Under the pieces are notes generated by a model, which saw nothing but the letters and a program-made list of their open reading frames with translations, did not search any database and was not told the DNA's origin. A program made the translations under genes and the position numbers. Shown here piece by piece: positions 9,008-18,770 of a stretch of DNA of 64,000 nt (its first letter is position 1; each line of letters starts with the position of its first letter). Source of the DNA: Batillaria attramentaria (taxonomy: Eukaryota; Mollusca; Gastropoda; Batillariidae); contig JACVVK020000390.1 of the NCBI GenBank assembly GCA_018292915.2, forward strand, positions 82,501 through 146,500, in the 5' to 3' direction.

Positions 9008-12000
9008 TTACTTAGGCCCCTGGCTCCACGTGGAGCATAGGCCATCGACAACCCTTCGCCATCGCACTCTGTTCTGGGCTATTCTTGCCACTCCAGTCCA
9101 GTTGGTCCCCTGCTTATATAACTCTGCCTCAGTGTCCCGCCTCCAGCTGTTGCGAGGCCGGCCTCTCTTCCTTTTCCCCTGTGGGTTCCATGTCAGGGCT
9201 TGGCGTGTGGTGCTGGATGCTGGCTTCCTGAGGGTGTGTCCAATCCAGCCCCACTTCCTCCGCAGGATCTGCTTGGTCGTTGGTTCCTGCCCTGCTCGCT
9301 CCCACAGCTCTTCGTTCCGGATCTTCTCTGGCCATCGGATGTTGAAGATGCGCCTCAGACAGGTGTTGAGAAATGTCTGGATCTTCTGCTGCATCGTCTT
9401 TGTTGTCCTCCATGTTTCGCATCCGTAGAGCAGAACTGACTTCACGTTGGAGTTGAAGATGCGAAGTTTGGTTCTTATGCTGACAACTTTGGATGCCCAG
9501 ATGTTCTTCAGCATGACCATTGCTGCTCTTGCCTTGCCGATTCTGGCTGTGACGTCTCGGTCTGTGCCTCCCTGTCCATCAACCACACTCCCCAGGTAGA
9601 CAAAGGACTCTACCTCCCTGATGGGCTCTCCACCGACTGTGACTGGTGTGTTGGCAGTGGTGTTGATCTTCATCAGCTCGGTTTTCCTCCTGTTGATCTT
9701 GAGCCCTGTTCCGGCTGATGTGGCTTCCAGGCATGTAGTCTTGTCCTGCATCTGGCTGTGGCAGTGAGACAGGAGCGCCAGGTCGTCCGCGAAGTCGAGG
9801 TCATCCAGCTGCGTCCAGAGTGTCCACTGTATCCCGTTTTTCCTGCCTGTTGTGGTGGTCTTCATGATCCAGTCGATGACCAGGAGGAAGAGGAATGGGG
9901 ACAACAGGCATCCCTGGCGGACTCCGGTCTTCACCTCGAAGCTTTCTGACAACTGGCCGGCATGGGCAATCCTGCAGCTCATGTCTTTGTAGGTGCACTG
10001 GATCAGGGAGATGATCTTCCCGGGAACTCCATAGTGCCTTAGCAGCTTCCACAGCGCCTCTCTGTCTACACTGTCGAAGGCCTTCTCATAGTCTATGAAG
10101 TTGATGTAGAGGGGGGAGTTCCACTCCAGTGACTGCTCAACAATGATGCGTAGGCTGGCGATCTGGTCAGCGCAGGACCTGTTCCTGCGAAAGCCCGCCT
10201 GCTGGTCTCGGAGCATAGGGTCAACTGCCTCCCTCATCCTCTCCAGTAGAATTCTGTTGAGAACCTTGCCTGGCACTGACAGGAGCATGATCCCTCGGTA
10301 GTTGTTGCAGTCCCTGAGGTCCCCTTTCTTTGGCAGCTTGATGACGATCCCTTCTTTCCACTGGGCTGGCACCTCTTCCTTCTCCCAGATCTTGCTGAAT
10401 AGGCTGTGCAGCATGTTGACGGCTGTCTCTGTGTCTGCTTTGATGGCTTCTGCTGGTATCTCGTCCGGCCCTGCAGCTTTCCCATTTCTCAGTGTCATGA
10501 TGGCTTTCCTGATCTCCGCCTTAGAGGGCTTGTCGCAGTTGATGGGTAGTTCTGTCTCAGCTGGCGGGATGTCTGGAGGTGTTTCAGGGATGGGGCGATT
10601 TAACAGTTCCCTGAAGTGTTCTGCCCATCGCTTCAGCTGTTCCTCAGTTGTTGTCAGTGGGTGCCCGTTCTTGTCCTTCACTGGTTTGTCTGTCTGCCGA
10701 AATTTGCCCGCGAGCTTCTTGGTCACCTGGTACAGGTCTTTTAGGTTCCCTTGTCCGGCTGCTTCCTCTGCTTGATTGGCCAGGTTGTCGATGTAGTCCC
10801 TCTTGTCCTTTCTGGTGCTCCTCTTCACTTCTCTGTCAGCTGCTGTGTATTCTTCCTGTGCCTTTGCCTTAGCTCTTCTTGTTCGGCTCGTGTTCAGTGC
10901 AGTTTTCTTCTTTTTCCTAACTTCCAGCTTCTGGATGGTATCAGCAGAGATCCATTCCTTGTGTTGGGTCTTTCTCTTGCCAAGGACCTCTTCGCATGTG
11001 TCGTGCCAGAGTTTCTTGCTGTGTTCCCACTGTGTCTCGATATCCATTCCACTGTCTTCTATCAGGTCTTGCAGTGGCTGGAACCTGTTGGAAAGGCTGA
11101 TCCGGAATGCTGCTTGTGTCTCTGTGTTCCTGAGTAGGCCAACGTTGTACCTGGTCCGTGTGTTGTTGGCGTTGGTGTGTCTCTTAAGCCGAAGTCTCAA
11201 TGTTGTTGCAAGAAGGTGGTGGTCTGATGATACATCGGCACCCCTCATCACGCGCACATCTCGCCACGATCTCCTGAACTTCCGGCTGATGCAGATGTGA
11301 TCAATCTGGTTCTCCGTGACATGGTCCGGCGATCTCCATGTGGCCTTGTGGATGCGCTTGTGTGGGAAGATGCTGCCTCCTATCACTAGCTGGTTCAGGG
11401 CACAAAAGTCTGCAAAGCGCTCGCCATTTTCGTTCATCTGTCCCAGTCCGTGTGTTCCCATGGTGTTCTCATAGCCTGTGTTGTCTGATCCAATCTTGGC
11501 GTTGAAGTCTCCCATCAGTATGGTCATGTCCTTGGCTCCTCCTCTATCTATCACTGTCTGCAGTTGTTGGTAGAAATCATCTTTTTTCTCCTCTTCCGCA
11601 TCATTGGTGGGAGCGTAGCACTGGATGATGTTTAGCTTGATGTCTTTCTTCTTGGTGATGAATTTGGCTGTGATGATGCGGGAGTTGACAGGTTCCCAGC
11701 CGATGAGTGCCCGCTGTGCCTCCGGTGCCAGCATCAGGGCCACGCCCTCAGTGTGGGGGGCTCCATCCTCTGTGTGTCCCGAGTACAGCAATTGCTCTCC
11801 CGATGAAAATCTCAGCTGTCCTGTCTGTAGCCACCTTGTCTCACTCAGTCCCAGTACTCCTATCCTGTAGTTCTTCATCTCTCTTGCTACTTGTATGGTC
11901 CTTCCTACTTCATACATTGTCCTGATGTTCCATGTGGCTACTCTCGTCGTTGTCCTGGGTGTTAGAAGGGGGGTCGGCCTTGCAGCTTCCTTTCGGCTTT

Positions 12001-12016
12001 CACTGCAATGCGTCAT
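9008..12016 (-). CDS. APE-type endonuclease / reverse transcriptase polyprotein (RTE-like)
   Basis: A 1,002-residue ORF, the usual length for RTE-type single-ORF proteins. The N-terminal endonuclease shows TWNI (28-31), SETRW (58-62), YAPT (134-137), GDFNA (169-173), IDH (238-240) and SSDHH (263-267), the metal-binding and catalytic set of apurinic-type nucleases. A Lys/Arg-rich linker (about 345-415) follows. The reverse transcriptase has LPKKGD and NNYRGI (561-577), motif A with D642 in the IDYEKAFDS block, motif B RQGCLLSP (700-707) and motif C FADD (742-745) with both catalytic Asp residues. The C-terminus has LLYGCETW, a WIGHTLRKP-type segment and a basic RGRPRNSWRR stretch. No stop or frameshift is present, so the protein is potentially active. 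The protein would nick target DNA and reverse-transcribe its own RNA in the nucleus. The start is the first Met; a downstream start is possible. Confidence 0.95.
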   Translation of the reverse strand: MTHCSESRKEAARPTPLLTPRTTTRVATWNIRTMYEVGRTIQVAREMKNYRIGVLGLSETRWLQTGQLRFSSGEQLLYSGHTEDGAPHTEGVALMLAPEAQRALIGWEPVNSRIITAKFITKKKDIKLNIIQCYAPTNDAEEEKKDDFYQQLQTVIDRGGAKDMTILMGDFNAKIGSDNTGYENTMGTHGLGQMNENGERFADFCALNQLVIGGSIFPHKRIHKATWRSPDHVTENQIDHICISRKFRRSWRDVRVMRGADVSSDHHLLATTLRLRLKRHTNANNTRTRYNVGLLRNTETQAAFRISLSNRFQPLQDLIEDSGMDIETQWEHSKKLWHDTCEEVLGKRKTQHKEWISADTIQKLEVRKKKKTALNTSRTRRAKAKAQEEYTAADREVKRSTRKDKRDYIDNLANQAEEAAGQGNLKDLYQVTKKLAGKFRQTDKPVKDKNGHPLTTTEEQLKRWAEHFRELLNRPIPETPPDIPPAETELPINCDKPSKAEIRKAIMTLRNGKAAGPDEIPAEAIKADTETAVNMLHSLFSKIWEKEEVPAQWKEGIVIKLPKKGDLRDCNNYRGIMLLSVPGKVLNRILLERMREAVDPMLRDQQAGFRRNRSCADQIASLRIIVEQSLEWNSPLYINFIDYEKAFDSVDREALWKLLRHYGVPGKIISLIQCTYKDMSCRIAHAGQLSESFEVKTGVRQGCLLSPFLFLLVIDWIMKTTTTGRKNGIQWTLWTQLDDLDFADDLALLSHCHSQMQDKTTCLEATSAGTGLKINRRKTELMKINTTANTPVTVGGEPIREVESFVYLGSVVDGQGGTDRDVTARIGKARAAMVMLKNIWASKVVSIRTKLRIFNSNVKSVLLYGCETWRTTKTMQQKIQTFLNTCLRRIFNIRWPEKIRNEELWERAGQEPTTKQILRRKWGWIGHTLRKPASSTTRQALTWNPQGKRKRGRPRNSWRRDTEAELYKQGTNWTGVARIAQNRVRWRRVVDGLCSTWSQGPK

Positions 12017-12295
12017 AGGTCTCCGGGATGGAGACCCTTCCTCGCCCAGGTGAATGTTTTGGTTTGTTGCTGTCGATGCTTCTGTAACTTTTATGTTTTT
12101 TACAGGTAGGGCTGTTAACCCTACGCAAACCCGTTTAGCCTCTTGGAGAGGTGGTCCACATTCGTCTGACCTCTACCCTTCGACCTGTCCAGCTTGGGTG
12201 ACCCTGCCAGGAGCACGTGCTCCCGCTGGCGAAGCTCTCTGGGTCATTGAGGTACACAAGCCACTACCCCACGACAAGGGTTGGACCATGTAGGG
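12017..12295 (-). promoter_or_regulatory. 5' leader (5' UTR/internal promoter) of the LINE
   Basis: About 280 bp between the element's 5' end and the ORF start. It contains the perfect palindrome GAGCACGTGCTC (about 12211-12222), with an E-box-like CACGTG core, and ends upstream of the ORF with GGGATGGAGACC on the plus strand. LINE promoters normally lie in this region; promoter function here is inferred, not shown. Confidence 0.5.
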
Positions 12296-12464
12296 AGACC
12301 ACCGACCGTACCCACCAAAAATAATGATAAATGAATGAATAAACAAATGAACCAACCAATCAGCCAACAAACTAACAAAACATGGCCTAAGTGGTCGTTG
12401 TGAAATATGATTGGTCAAGAGAGGAAACCAATACAACACACGAAATCGGAATTTCTCAGGATGA

Positions 12465-12642
12465 GTGGGTGGGTGGGTGTTTGGGAGTTTAACGTCCTTT
12501 TCCACCACGTAAGGGTGATGTCAAAGACGGGGCAACGATGAAAAAGCCAGCACAAATATTTGACCCCAGCCGGGATTCGAACTCACGACCCGAGCATTGG
12601 AAGTCCAACGCTCTACCTCTGATTCGGCCACCCCGGCTCCCC
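12465..12642 (-). mobile_element. SINE-A copy 3, perfect 12-bp TSD
   Basis: Full-length and reversed: CACC tail, body, B box (AGTTCGAATCC on the minus strand) and head ending in GGGGAGCCGGGGTGGCC. TTCTCAGGATGA is repeated exactly at 12453-12464 and 12643-12654. The D-loop region carries a 4-base insertion (CAGA) between GGCCGAAT and GGTAGAGC. Confidence 0.95.
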
Positions 12643-12719
12643 TTCTCAGGATGAAAGCCTGGTACTTCTGTCATGGAGTGGAAGAACGTTGACTCTTTGC
12701 ACTGTGGGTAATTAATTAT

Positions 12720-12893
12720 GCGCAGAAAACAGAAGACAGAAGAAGAAGAAAAAGAAAGTAAGACAGAAATTTGGAAAGAAAGAAGTTTAGAAAAGAAGAC
12801 AACAACAAACAAAAGTTAGAAAGAAATCAAAAGTTAGAAAGAAATTTGCAAGGTTAGAAAGAAATTTAGAATGAATGAATAAATGAAAAAGCC
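12720..12893. repeat. A-rich tract with GTTAGAAAGAAAT repeats
   Basis: Purine-rich sequence in which AAAGTTAGAAAGAAAT-like units recur four or so times (12814-12870), followed by AATGAATGAATAAATGAA. Low complexity; no gene. Confidence 0.7.
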
Positions 12894-13545
12894 ACCCTGA
12901 GACCGATTGCAGTTTTATTACCATTATTTTGAATCTAGCAATAACAATAAATGTCGTGGTTTTATTGCTCGGCATGTAGACGATACCAAGAACAAAAAGC
13001 CATCATACCCACAGAGGACGTGCGTATCTTACGCCAGAGATCTAAATGTGTCTGGTGTTGGTTCCCCATGCACGTGCTGCCTATCTGAGATCTAAATGTA
13101 TCGGAGTGTCATCTGTGCTTTTCATACCTCACCACGCGCGGCAGTCTAATGTGACAGTTTTATGTTTATTCCAATCGGTCGATAATGATCAATACGGGGC
13201 AGTTGCTGTATACAAATATGTTGATACTGGATATAACTGTTTTTGTGGTGATAGTCTAGTTGACAGCTGGATAGGAGCAGACACCCATGGTGACCTTATC
13301 TTTTTTTCTCAGTTTCCCTTTTTTGTGATAACTCCAGTGGGATCTATGTATTCACTGATGATGGACGTGACCTTGAGTTCTCAGACGACTGTCGGTTAAG
13401 AAAATCATCCTTTGGGACGCTGTGCCAGACTGCTTCAGTTGATAACGTAGAAATTCCGAGCTGCTAAAGCACGTTGTAACTTATTTGTCCGTCGATTGGC
13501 TGGTTGGTTGGTTGAGTTTTCAGTGTTTGTTCGGCCATTTCGAGG
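12894..13545. other. No gene clearly seen
   Basis: Unique sequence. A 117-residue frame (13046-13399, +) has a somewhat protein-like composition (for example GYNCFCGDSLVDSW) but no splice context, domain or homology that I recognise. It is left uncalled. Confidence 0.4.
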
Positions 13546-13550
13546 TGGTT

Positions 13551-13586
<36 letters not shown>

Positions 13587-13619
13587 TATGGTTGTTTGTT
13601 GTTGTTTTTCGTTTGTTTG

Positions 13620-13797
13620 GGGGAGCCGGGGTGGCCGAATGGTACAGCGTTGGACTTATAATGCTCGGGTCGTGTTCGTATCCCGGTTACGGCCAAATAT
13701 TTGTGCTGGCTTTTTCATCGTTGCCCCGTCTTTGATATCACCCGTATGTGGTGGAATAGGACGTTAAACCCCCAAACACCCACCCACCCACCCACTC
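13620..13797 (+). mobile_element. SINE-A copy 4 (TTCGTATCCC B-box type)
   Basis: Complete head GGGAGCCGGGGTGGCCGAAT, altered B box GTTCGTATCCC, body and (CACC)n tail. TCGTTTGTTTG occurs directly on both sides (13609-13619 and 13798-13808) and fits a TSD, although the flanks are low-complexity GTTT repeats. A (GTT)n run lies just upstream at 13550-13585. Confidence 0.9.
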
Positions 13798-13872
13798 TCG
13801 TTTGTTTGTTTGTTTGTTTGTTCGTTTGTCGTTTTATTTTTGTTTGTTGTTCTTGTGTTTTAGTTTGTTTTG

Positions 13873-13911
13873 GGTGGTGGTGGTGGTGGTGGTGGTGGTG
13901 GTGGTGGTGGT

Positions 13912-13998
<87 letters not shown>

Positions 13999-14015
13999 GC
14001 TGTAGGGGGGGGGGG
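13873..14015. repeat. Compound (TGG)n(GT)n(GTT)n microsatellite and G-run
   Basis: (TGG)14 at about 13873-13914, (GT)19 at 13914-13951, (GTT)16 at 13950-13999, then a G12 run. The TGG part could form G-quadruplexes and the GT part Z-DNA. Predicted peptides such as poly-Gly and poly-Val are artefacts. Confidence 0.95.
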
Positions 14016-14878
14016 TGAGATGAGTCATATCTTTTTTATCCTGGGTTTTTTTTTTTTAAATCTCAACCCGTGCAGCTTCTCTCCATGCAACACCACCAGG
14101 CGTTAAAACCACGCCCCAGCACTCATCACCAATCGATCGCCAGTTACCGCCCCTGTAAATCACCCCTGAAGAGGGCGCTCTTTAGTAAAACTACCAGCTG
14201 TTACGCTTCACTGGAGCTGCTGCACGTGCACGGACCTTGCGCCAAACCGAGGCTAAAAAAAAAAAAAACTCGTCACACGTGACCAGTATAGACCGCAGTT
14301 GCCATATGAAGAGAACCGTCATTTATCATCCCGTTGCAAGGCGAATGAAAAGCAGGGTAGGGTCCGGCCTAACACAATAGTCGTTATGGTAATTCATCCC
14401 CAGCCATCTCTATACAATTTCACAAGATGGAGAGGCGGGCTGAAATCATAAAATCGATATGAAAGAAGTAGTCGTGGTGGTTATTAGCTTAAGCTGCATA
14501 CAATCTGAATAATTTTTTTTTTATAATTATTGTCGAGTTTTTTTTTTTTTTTTTTTTTACAGATGAGGCGTCAGCAGAGAAGCAGAATATTTTTTCCGTG
14601 TAAGAATAAGCAGAATGTTTATTGTTTAATGAAATTAAACTTAAAACCGTCAGTTACACTTAGTTAGAAGGTTCGTTTTGACATAGAAAAAAAAAGAACA
14701 TTCTGACACAAAGTATGAGTTCTGGAAAAAACAACCTAATAGTTGACCCTTTCAGTTCAAATAAGCATCGGGCAAAATCTTTTTCATTCATTTCCAGAGC
14801 TCTTTGCGTTAGGGTCTCTTTAATATTGTTTGTTAAATGATTTCTGCTGGACGGATGTGTCTTGTTGCTTTTTTAAAT
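14016..14878. other. No gene seen
   Basis: Unique DNA with T-runs near 14512 and 14540-14558. No tRNA boxes, no convincing exon. Confidence 0.6.
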
Positions 14879-15160
14879 TGTTTGTTTGTTTGTTTGTTTG
14901 TTTGTTTGTTTGTTTGTTTGTTTGTTTGTTTGTTTTGGGGTTAGTTGTTGTTGTTGTTTGTTTGTTTTGTTGCTGTTGTTGTTAGTGTTGTTTTGTTTTG
15001 TTTTGTTTTGTTTTGTTTTGTTTGTTTGTTGTTGTTGTTGTTGTTGTTGATTTTGTTGTTGTTTTTTGGGAGGGTGTTATTGGTTTTTCGTTTGTTTGTT
15101 CTTGTGTTTGTTTGTGCGGGGGGGGGGGGGGGGTTGTTGTTGTTATTTATTTTTCTACAC
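14879..15160. repeat. (TTTG)n and other G/T repeats
   Basis: (TTTG)14 at 14879-14936, then (TTTTG)n near 14995-15020, (GTT)n near 15027-15050 and a G15 run at 15118-15133. Simple repeat of G and T on one strand throughout. Confidence 0.92.
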
Positions 15161-15813
15161 GATTTCAGAAGGACAGTATCTAGTTCCCAGGCACTTTAAG
15201 ACATCAAGAGTCACCTAAACCTCCCAGTACGTCACCCCTGGTCTAATTGAGCAAGCCACTGGTCACACTGTGTGGTAACCACACGTTTCTCGGTGACGCT
15301 TAGCTTCGCCCGCGGTGACAAACCTTCACCGAGGGGGAGTTTAATTGGTTCACTGTTAATTCCCTGCCCGCCACGGAAGTGTCAAAACAGCCAGACGTCT
15401 GTCTGGCCGAGGAAAAACACGCGGCGAAGATCAAGAAAATCTGTCCTCTGGTGCATCATTAAGGAAACCCTTCCCAGGCGACTCACAGAAGAAAACGAGA
15501 ATTACGGCGAAACGCTGGAAGACGGCCGCTTAAAATGAAGTGGAAAAATCACATAGCTACGGGCGCAAGCTGCATGCGCCGTTTTCGCCTCTCATCATCT
15601 CATCTCTGCCACAGTTGACTGATAATCACCACGCGCAAGTAGGTCGATCCGCATCCGTGCACTGCGAGCGTGTTAGTGACTCGTAAGCAGCAAAACCTCT
15701 CCGCCGCGCTCTCAAGGATATGGTTGACCTGGCAGTCTGACTGGATTGAATAGTGCTCCCATCACTTTTGTGGCGGAGACATGCAACATCAACTAATCAG
15801 TCAATGACAGCAC
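15161..15813. other. No gene seen; CpG-containing unique sequence
   Basis: About 650 bp without simple repeats and with frequent CpG (for example GCCCGCGGTGAC, ACGCGGCGAAG). The 88-residue frame at 15272-15538 has no recognised domain and no clear splice or start context. Confidence 0.45.
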
Positions 15814-15840
15814 AGAGAGAGAGAGAGAGAGAGATGATGG

Positions 15841-15892
<52 letters not shown>

Positions 15893-15994
15893 TCGTTTTT
15901 TATTCAGGATATAGCATTTAGGCATTGCTGCCTATCTTACATGCTGTCCTGCTATTCTACATTCAAGGGTGAGAGAGAGAGAGAGAGAGAGAGA
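15814..15994. repeat. (GA)n and (ATG)n microsatellites
   Basis: (GA)n at 15814-15834 joined to (GAT)n at 15834-15890; a second (GA)n at 15970-15994. Confidence 0.93.
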
Positions 15995-16787
15995 AAGATG
16001 TAAAACAAATCAAAAAACTACAAACTATCTACAGGAAATGAAAGAGAGAGAAAATACAAATGAAAGAAAAAAACAAAACAAAACAACAACCAACCAACCC
16101 ACAAACACAAAAAACCAACACGTAAGTGGCATGTGCTGGTAACACATGATTTGGCCTTATGCCGTTAAAAGACCTTCGTAGCCATCGCTAAAATGCAAAA
16201 ACACGCCAAAAGACCTCCACCTTAAAATAAAGAGGAGAGATCGCACAGCTATCAGAATCCAAGCCTTCCTCGTGGCTTTAACAAGCAGTAAACCCGAAAC
16301 ACCCCGATACAGGCTGAACAGTCTAATCGCCCCATTTGTCTAAGGGTTCAAGCACAATTTATGTGGGGGCCACAGCCACTTAAAAACCGAGGGGAAGCTC
16401 TTCAGGTAAGGAAATAAGAAAGGCCCACGCGAGCAGCAGCGCCGCCTAATCGGCGGTAAAGGGAGGTAATCTTACGCAAACACGCTTTGAGCCGCCATTT
16501 TGCAGAAACCGGGGCAGCTTTTGGCTTTGAAAAGAAGCCAGGAGTAGAAGTTTCTTATCCCTCTTGGATAACAATACGCCAGCATAGATCTGCTGAAGCA
16601 CTTCAGTTTTTGTTCCTCGCGTATTAGCAGCTTTTCCCACGAACCTGAGACTGATACTACTTTCATTGCCATTAGTGTAAGCCTGGTCCCGGCGAGTCTG
16701 TATCGTTCACGACGTAGAATGCTGCAGTTGTGAGTTTTGCCTGTCGTGGGTTTGTTGTTTTGGTTGGGTTTTTTTTGTTTTTTTTTG
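15995..16787. other. No gene seen
   Basis: A-rich sequence to about 16110, then unique DNA with a T-rich run before the SINE-B tail. No supported coding frame. Confidence 0.55.
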
Positions 16788-17220
16788 GGAATCCACGGAG
16801 GGCTCGGAAGCTCGGCAATTTTTATTATGCATGATGATGGAGGTGAAGTTGATGGTTAGATGATGCTATGGAGGTCCGTGTGGTTTGGGACTGCGGGACA
16901 GGGCCGCATTCCACGCTTCCTGTGGCATCAACCAGGCCCGGGAACTACGGCACCTGCGATGCCGGCCGTGTAATCATCCACATCATAAGACATGTCATAC
17001 CAAGGGAAGCACCCCCCCCCCCCTCCCAAAGTCGCACCCGTGAAGTGGGTGAATCTCGGCTGTGTGGCAACAGCCTCCCCACTGGGCCCATAGCACACCC
17101 GCTCTGGGTAGGAGCCGAGATACATGTAGGTAGGAAAAATCCCGCTTGCCTCGGCTGGGACTCGAACCCAGGTCTCCCGGTCCATGGTCCGAAGTGCTAA
17201 CCACTACACTACGGGGGCCG
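16788..17220 (-). mobile_element. SINE-B copy 2
   Basis: Reverse complement of the element at 8400-8830 along its full length, from the 3' end (GGAATCCACGGAGGGCTCGG on the plus strand) to the tRNA-Val-like head (CACTACACTACGGGGGCC). It differs by point changes, a C-run insertion near 17011-17022 and small indels. Flanks are T/G-rich, so a TSD cannot be fixed. Confidence 0.85.
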
Positions 17221-17475
17221 ATTGTTGTTGTTTTGTTTTTTGTTTGTTTGTTTGTTTGTTTTGGAGATGTTGTTTGTTTTGTTTTGGGGTTGTTTTTTTG
17301 TGTTTTTTTTTTTTTTTTTTGGAGGGGGGGGGGGGGGGGGAGGGTGCCTTTTGGGATGTTCGGGCAGCTTCCCTTGAATTGAAGCCTAGTCTCTCGGTCC
17401 CCTTCCACCCAACCATCCAACCCCCTCCCCCCTCCCCTCCCAACACACTCCTCCTCCCCCCCCCCCCCCCCCCAC
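17221..17475. repeat. T/G then C/A low-complexity tracts
   Basis: (TTTG)n and T-runs at 17221-17322, G18 at 17323-17341, then C-rich sequence to 17474. The 192-residue frame across it is compositional. Confidence 0.85.
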
Positions 17476-17584
17476 CCACGCTCCCTCTACTGGGTCTACC
17501 CTATCAGCTGCCAGGTCGCATGTCCCATACAAAAAGGTCATCAAAAGACTCAGCTTCTAATTCTGTACCTCTTTACAACTCCTC

Positions 17585-17665
17585 GCCTCTCGCAAGGGAA
17601 TTGAACCCCAGACTCTCGGTCCCACGTCGAGTACCCTTCTCCTCTGAGCCGTCTACGTTTCCTTT
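17585..17665 (-). repeat. tRNA-like SINE head (third family, SINE-C)
   Basis: On the minus strand CGGCTCAGAGGAGAAGGGTA (A-box-like, about 17630-17652) is followed by GGGGTTCAATTCCC (B-box-like, 17594-17609) at tRNA spacing. A related piece near 17385-17400 (GACCGAGAGACTAGGCTTCA on the minus strand) suggests a second, more decayed copy. No full element could be delimited; a decayed tRNA pseudogene is the alternative. Confidence 0.4.
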
Positions 17666-17949
17666 GTTCGACTTGTCAGCGAGGCTAGAGGGCAAGAGAT
17701 GTACAACTCTTCTGTGGGGTACACGTCTCGTTGAAGGAACGAGCTTGCTTTGGGCCACTTAACTTCTCTTTGTCCTATTGGTGACCAGGGACCGAAACGT
17801 CAACTTTGTTAGTGAGCTGTGAGACGGCCAGCGGTGGTTGAAACCAATCTCTACACCTCTCCCTACTTTGTAATGCGATCGGCTACCGCCGTTGTCGATT
17901 TGTTGGCTGTTGGGCTGTAAGTTTTGATTTGACCCAATAGTCTAGTGAT

Positions 17950-18130
17950 TCTAAAATTCCGAAACTTTAATTGCTGAGCTGACCTTCGCACCACGTGATT
18001 TGTTATTTGTTATATATGTGTTCATGTCCGTTGTCTGAGAGAATGCGTGTGATTCACGTGAGCGTGCGTGTTGGGTTTAGCACGCGGTGTTGTGTGCCAA
18101 ATATTTTGGACAACGCGCCTATATTAATGC
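17950..18130 (+). repeat. Dispersed repeat D, copy 1
   Basis: Shares with 20385-20535, in order: AATTCCGAAAC, GAGCT(G/T)ACC(C)TTCGC, GTGTTC, TGTCC, GTGTGAGAGAATGCG-like sequence, then ACGTGAGCGTGCGTGTTGGG and TT(T/C)AGC. Both are on the same strand, 2.4 kb apart. No terminal features or coding capacity seen. Confidence 0.7.
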
Positions 18131-18338
18131 AGTTACTATTATTATCAGTAGCAGCATTTTTGGGGTTTTTTTTTTAAATTTTTGATTGATTATTTTTTTC
18201 TTGCGTAGTTTAGCAACGGCAAATTATAGACTGGCAGAAGTGCCAAAATTTCTGCCGCATAAAAATGAAAGTTCTATTGTCATTGTTTAGCACTTGAATG
18301 GACAACACGCGGTATCAAGATGGGAGTACTGCTAAAGA

Positions 18339-18514
18339 GGGTGGGTGGGTGGGTGTTTGGGAGTTTAACGTCCTTTTCCACCACATACGGGTGATATCAA
18401 AGACGGGGCAACGATGAAAAAGCCAGCACAAATATTTGGCCCCAGCCGGGATACGAACTCACGACCCGAGCGTTGGAAGTCCAACGCTCTACCATTCGGC
18501 CACCCCGGCTCCCC
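18339..18514 (-). mobile_element. SINE-A copy 5 (TTCGTATCCC type)
   Basis: Full-length and reversed, with CACC tail and intact head. TSD GTACTGCTAAAGA (18326-18338) / GTACTGCTGAAGA (18515-18527), 13 bp with one difference. B box reads GTTCGTATCCC on the minus strand. Confidence 0.94.
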
Positions 18515-18639
18515 GTACTGCTGAAGAAGTCAGTAGGTTTCCAATACATATACTGTGTTTTCAGACTGTTCACTCAATTCTTATCAAGTAAGTTTTGGCC
18601 GCCGATGTTTCGCGCCAGTGGCGTCACACACAAAAAAAA

Positions 18640-18770
18640 TCATAATTAATTTATGCATAATGAAATTATATGTGGCTTGGTGGGAGTGTTGCACATGGAT
18701 TATACTATTGGCTGAATTTTGGGGGCTCGGCCCTTTTGGTTGACAGGAGTGGAGACGTCCATTCTGAGGG
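18640..18770 (+). repeat. Relative of the 1344-1627 repeat
   Basis: GTGTTGCACATGGATTATAC, ATTGGCTGAATTTTG, GGCTCGGCCCTTTTGGTTGA and CAGGAGTGGAGACGTCCATT align with the corresponding parts of 1310-1410. Only the left portion of the other copy is matched. Confidence 0.55.

Larger units (their letters stand above)
9004..12295 (-). mobile_element. Full-length RTE-like non-LTR retrotransposon with 16-bp TSD
   Basis: The element is 3.29 kb and runs from a 5' leader near 12295 to a TAAG-repeat tail at 9004. AGACCACCGACCGTAC is present perfectly on both sides (8988-9003 and 12296-12311), a textbook TSD for target-primed reverse transcription. It carries one uninterrupted ORF, almost no 3' UTR and a simple-repeat tail, which fits the RTE clade. 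The clade assignment is by layout and motifs only; another APE-type LINE group is possible. The perfect TSD and intact ORF point to recent insertion. Confidence 0.93.

Noticed and set aside
10302..11300. Plus-strand ORFs of 128-165 residues
   Set aside because: They are antisense shadows of the LINE reverse transcriptase ORF, with compositions set by the complementary codons.
12200..12295. HDV-like ribozyme at the LINE 5' end
   Set aside because: Some RTE elements carry one, but I could not draw the nested P1-P2-P3 pairing from this sequence.
16868..17200. 110-residue ORF inside SINE-B
   Set aside because: The same frame family appears in the other SINE-B copy with indels; it is SINE sequence, not a gene.
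17184..17762. 192-residue plus-strand ORF
   Set aside because: Runs through T/G and C homopolymer tracts and a SINE head; no protein-like structure.
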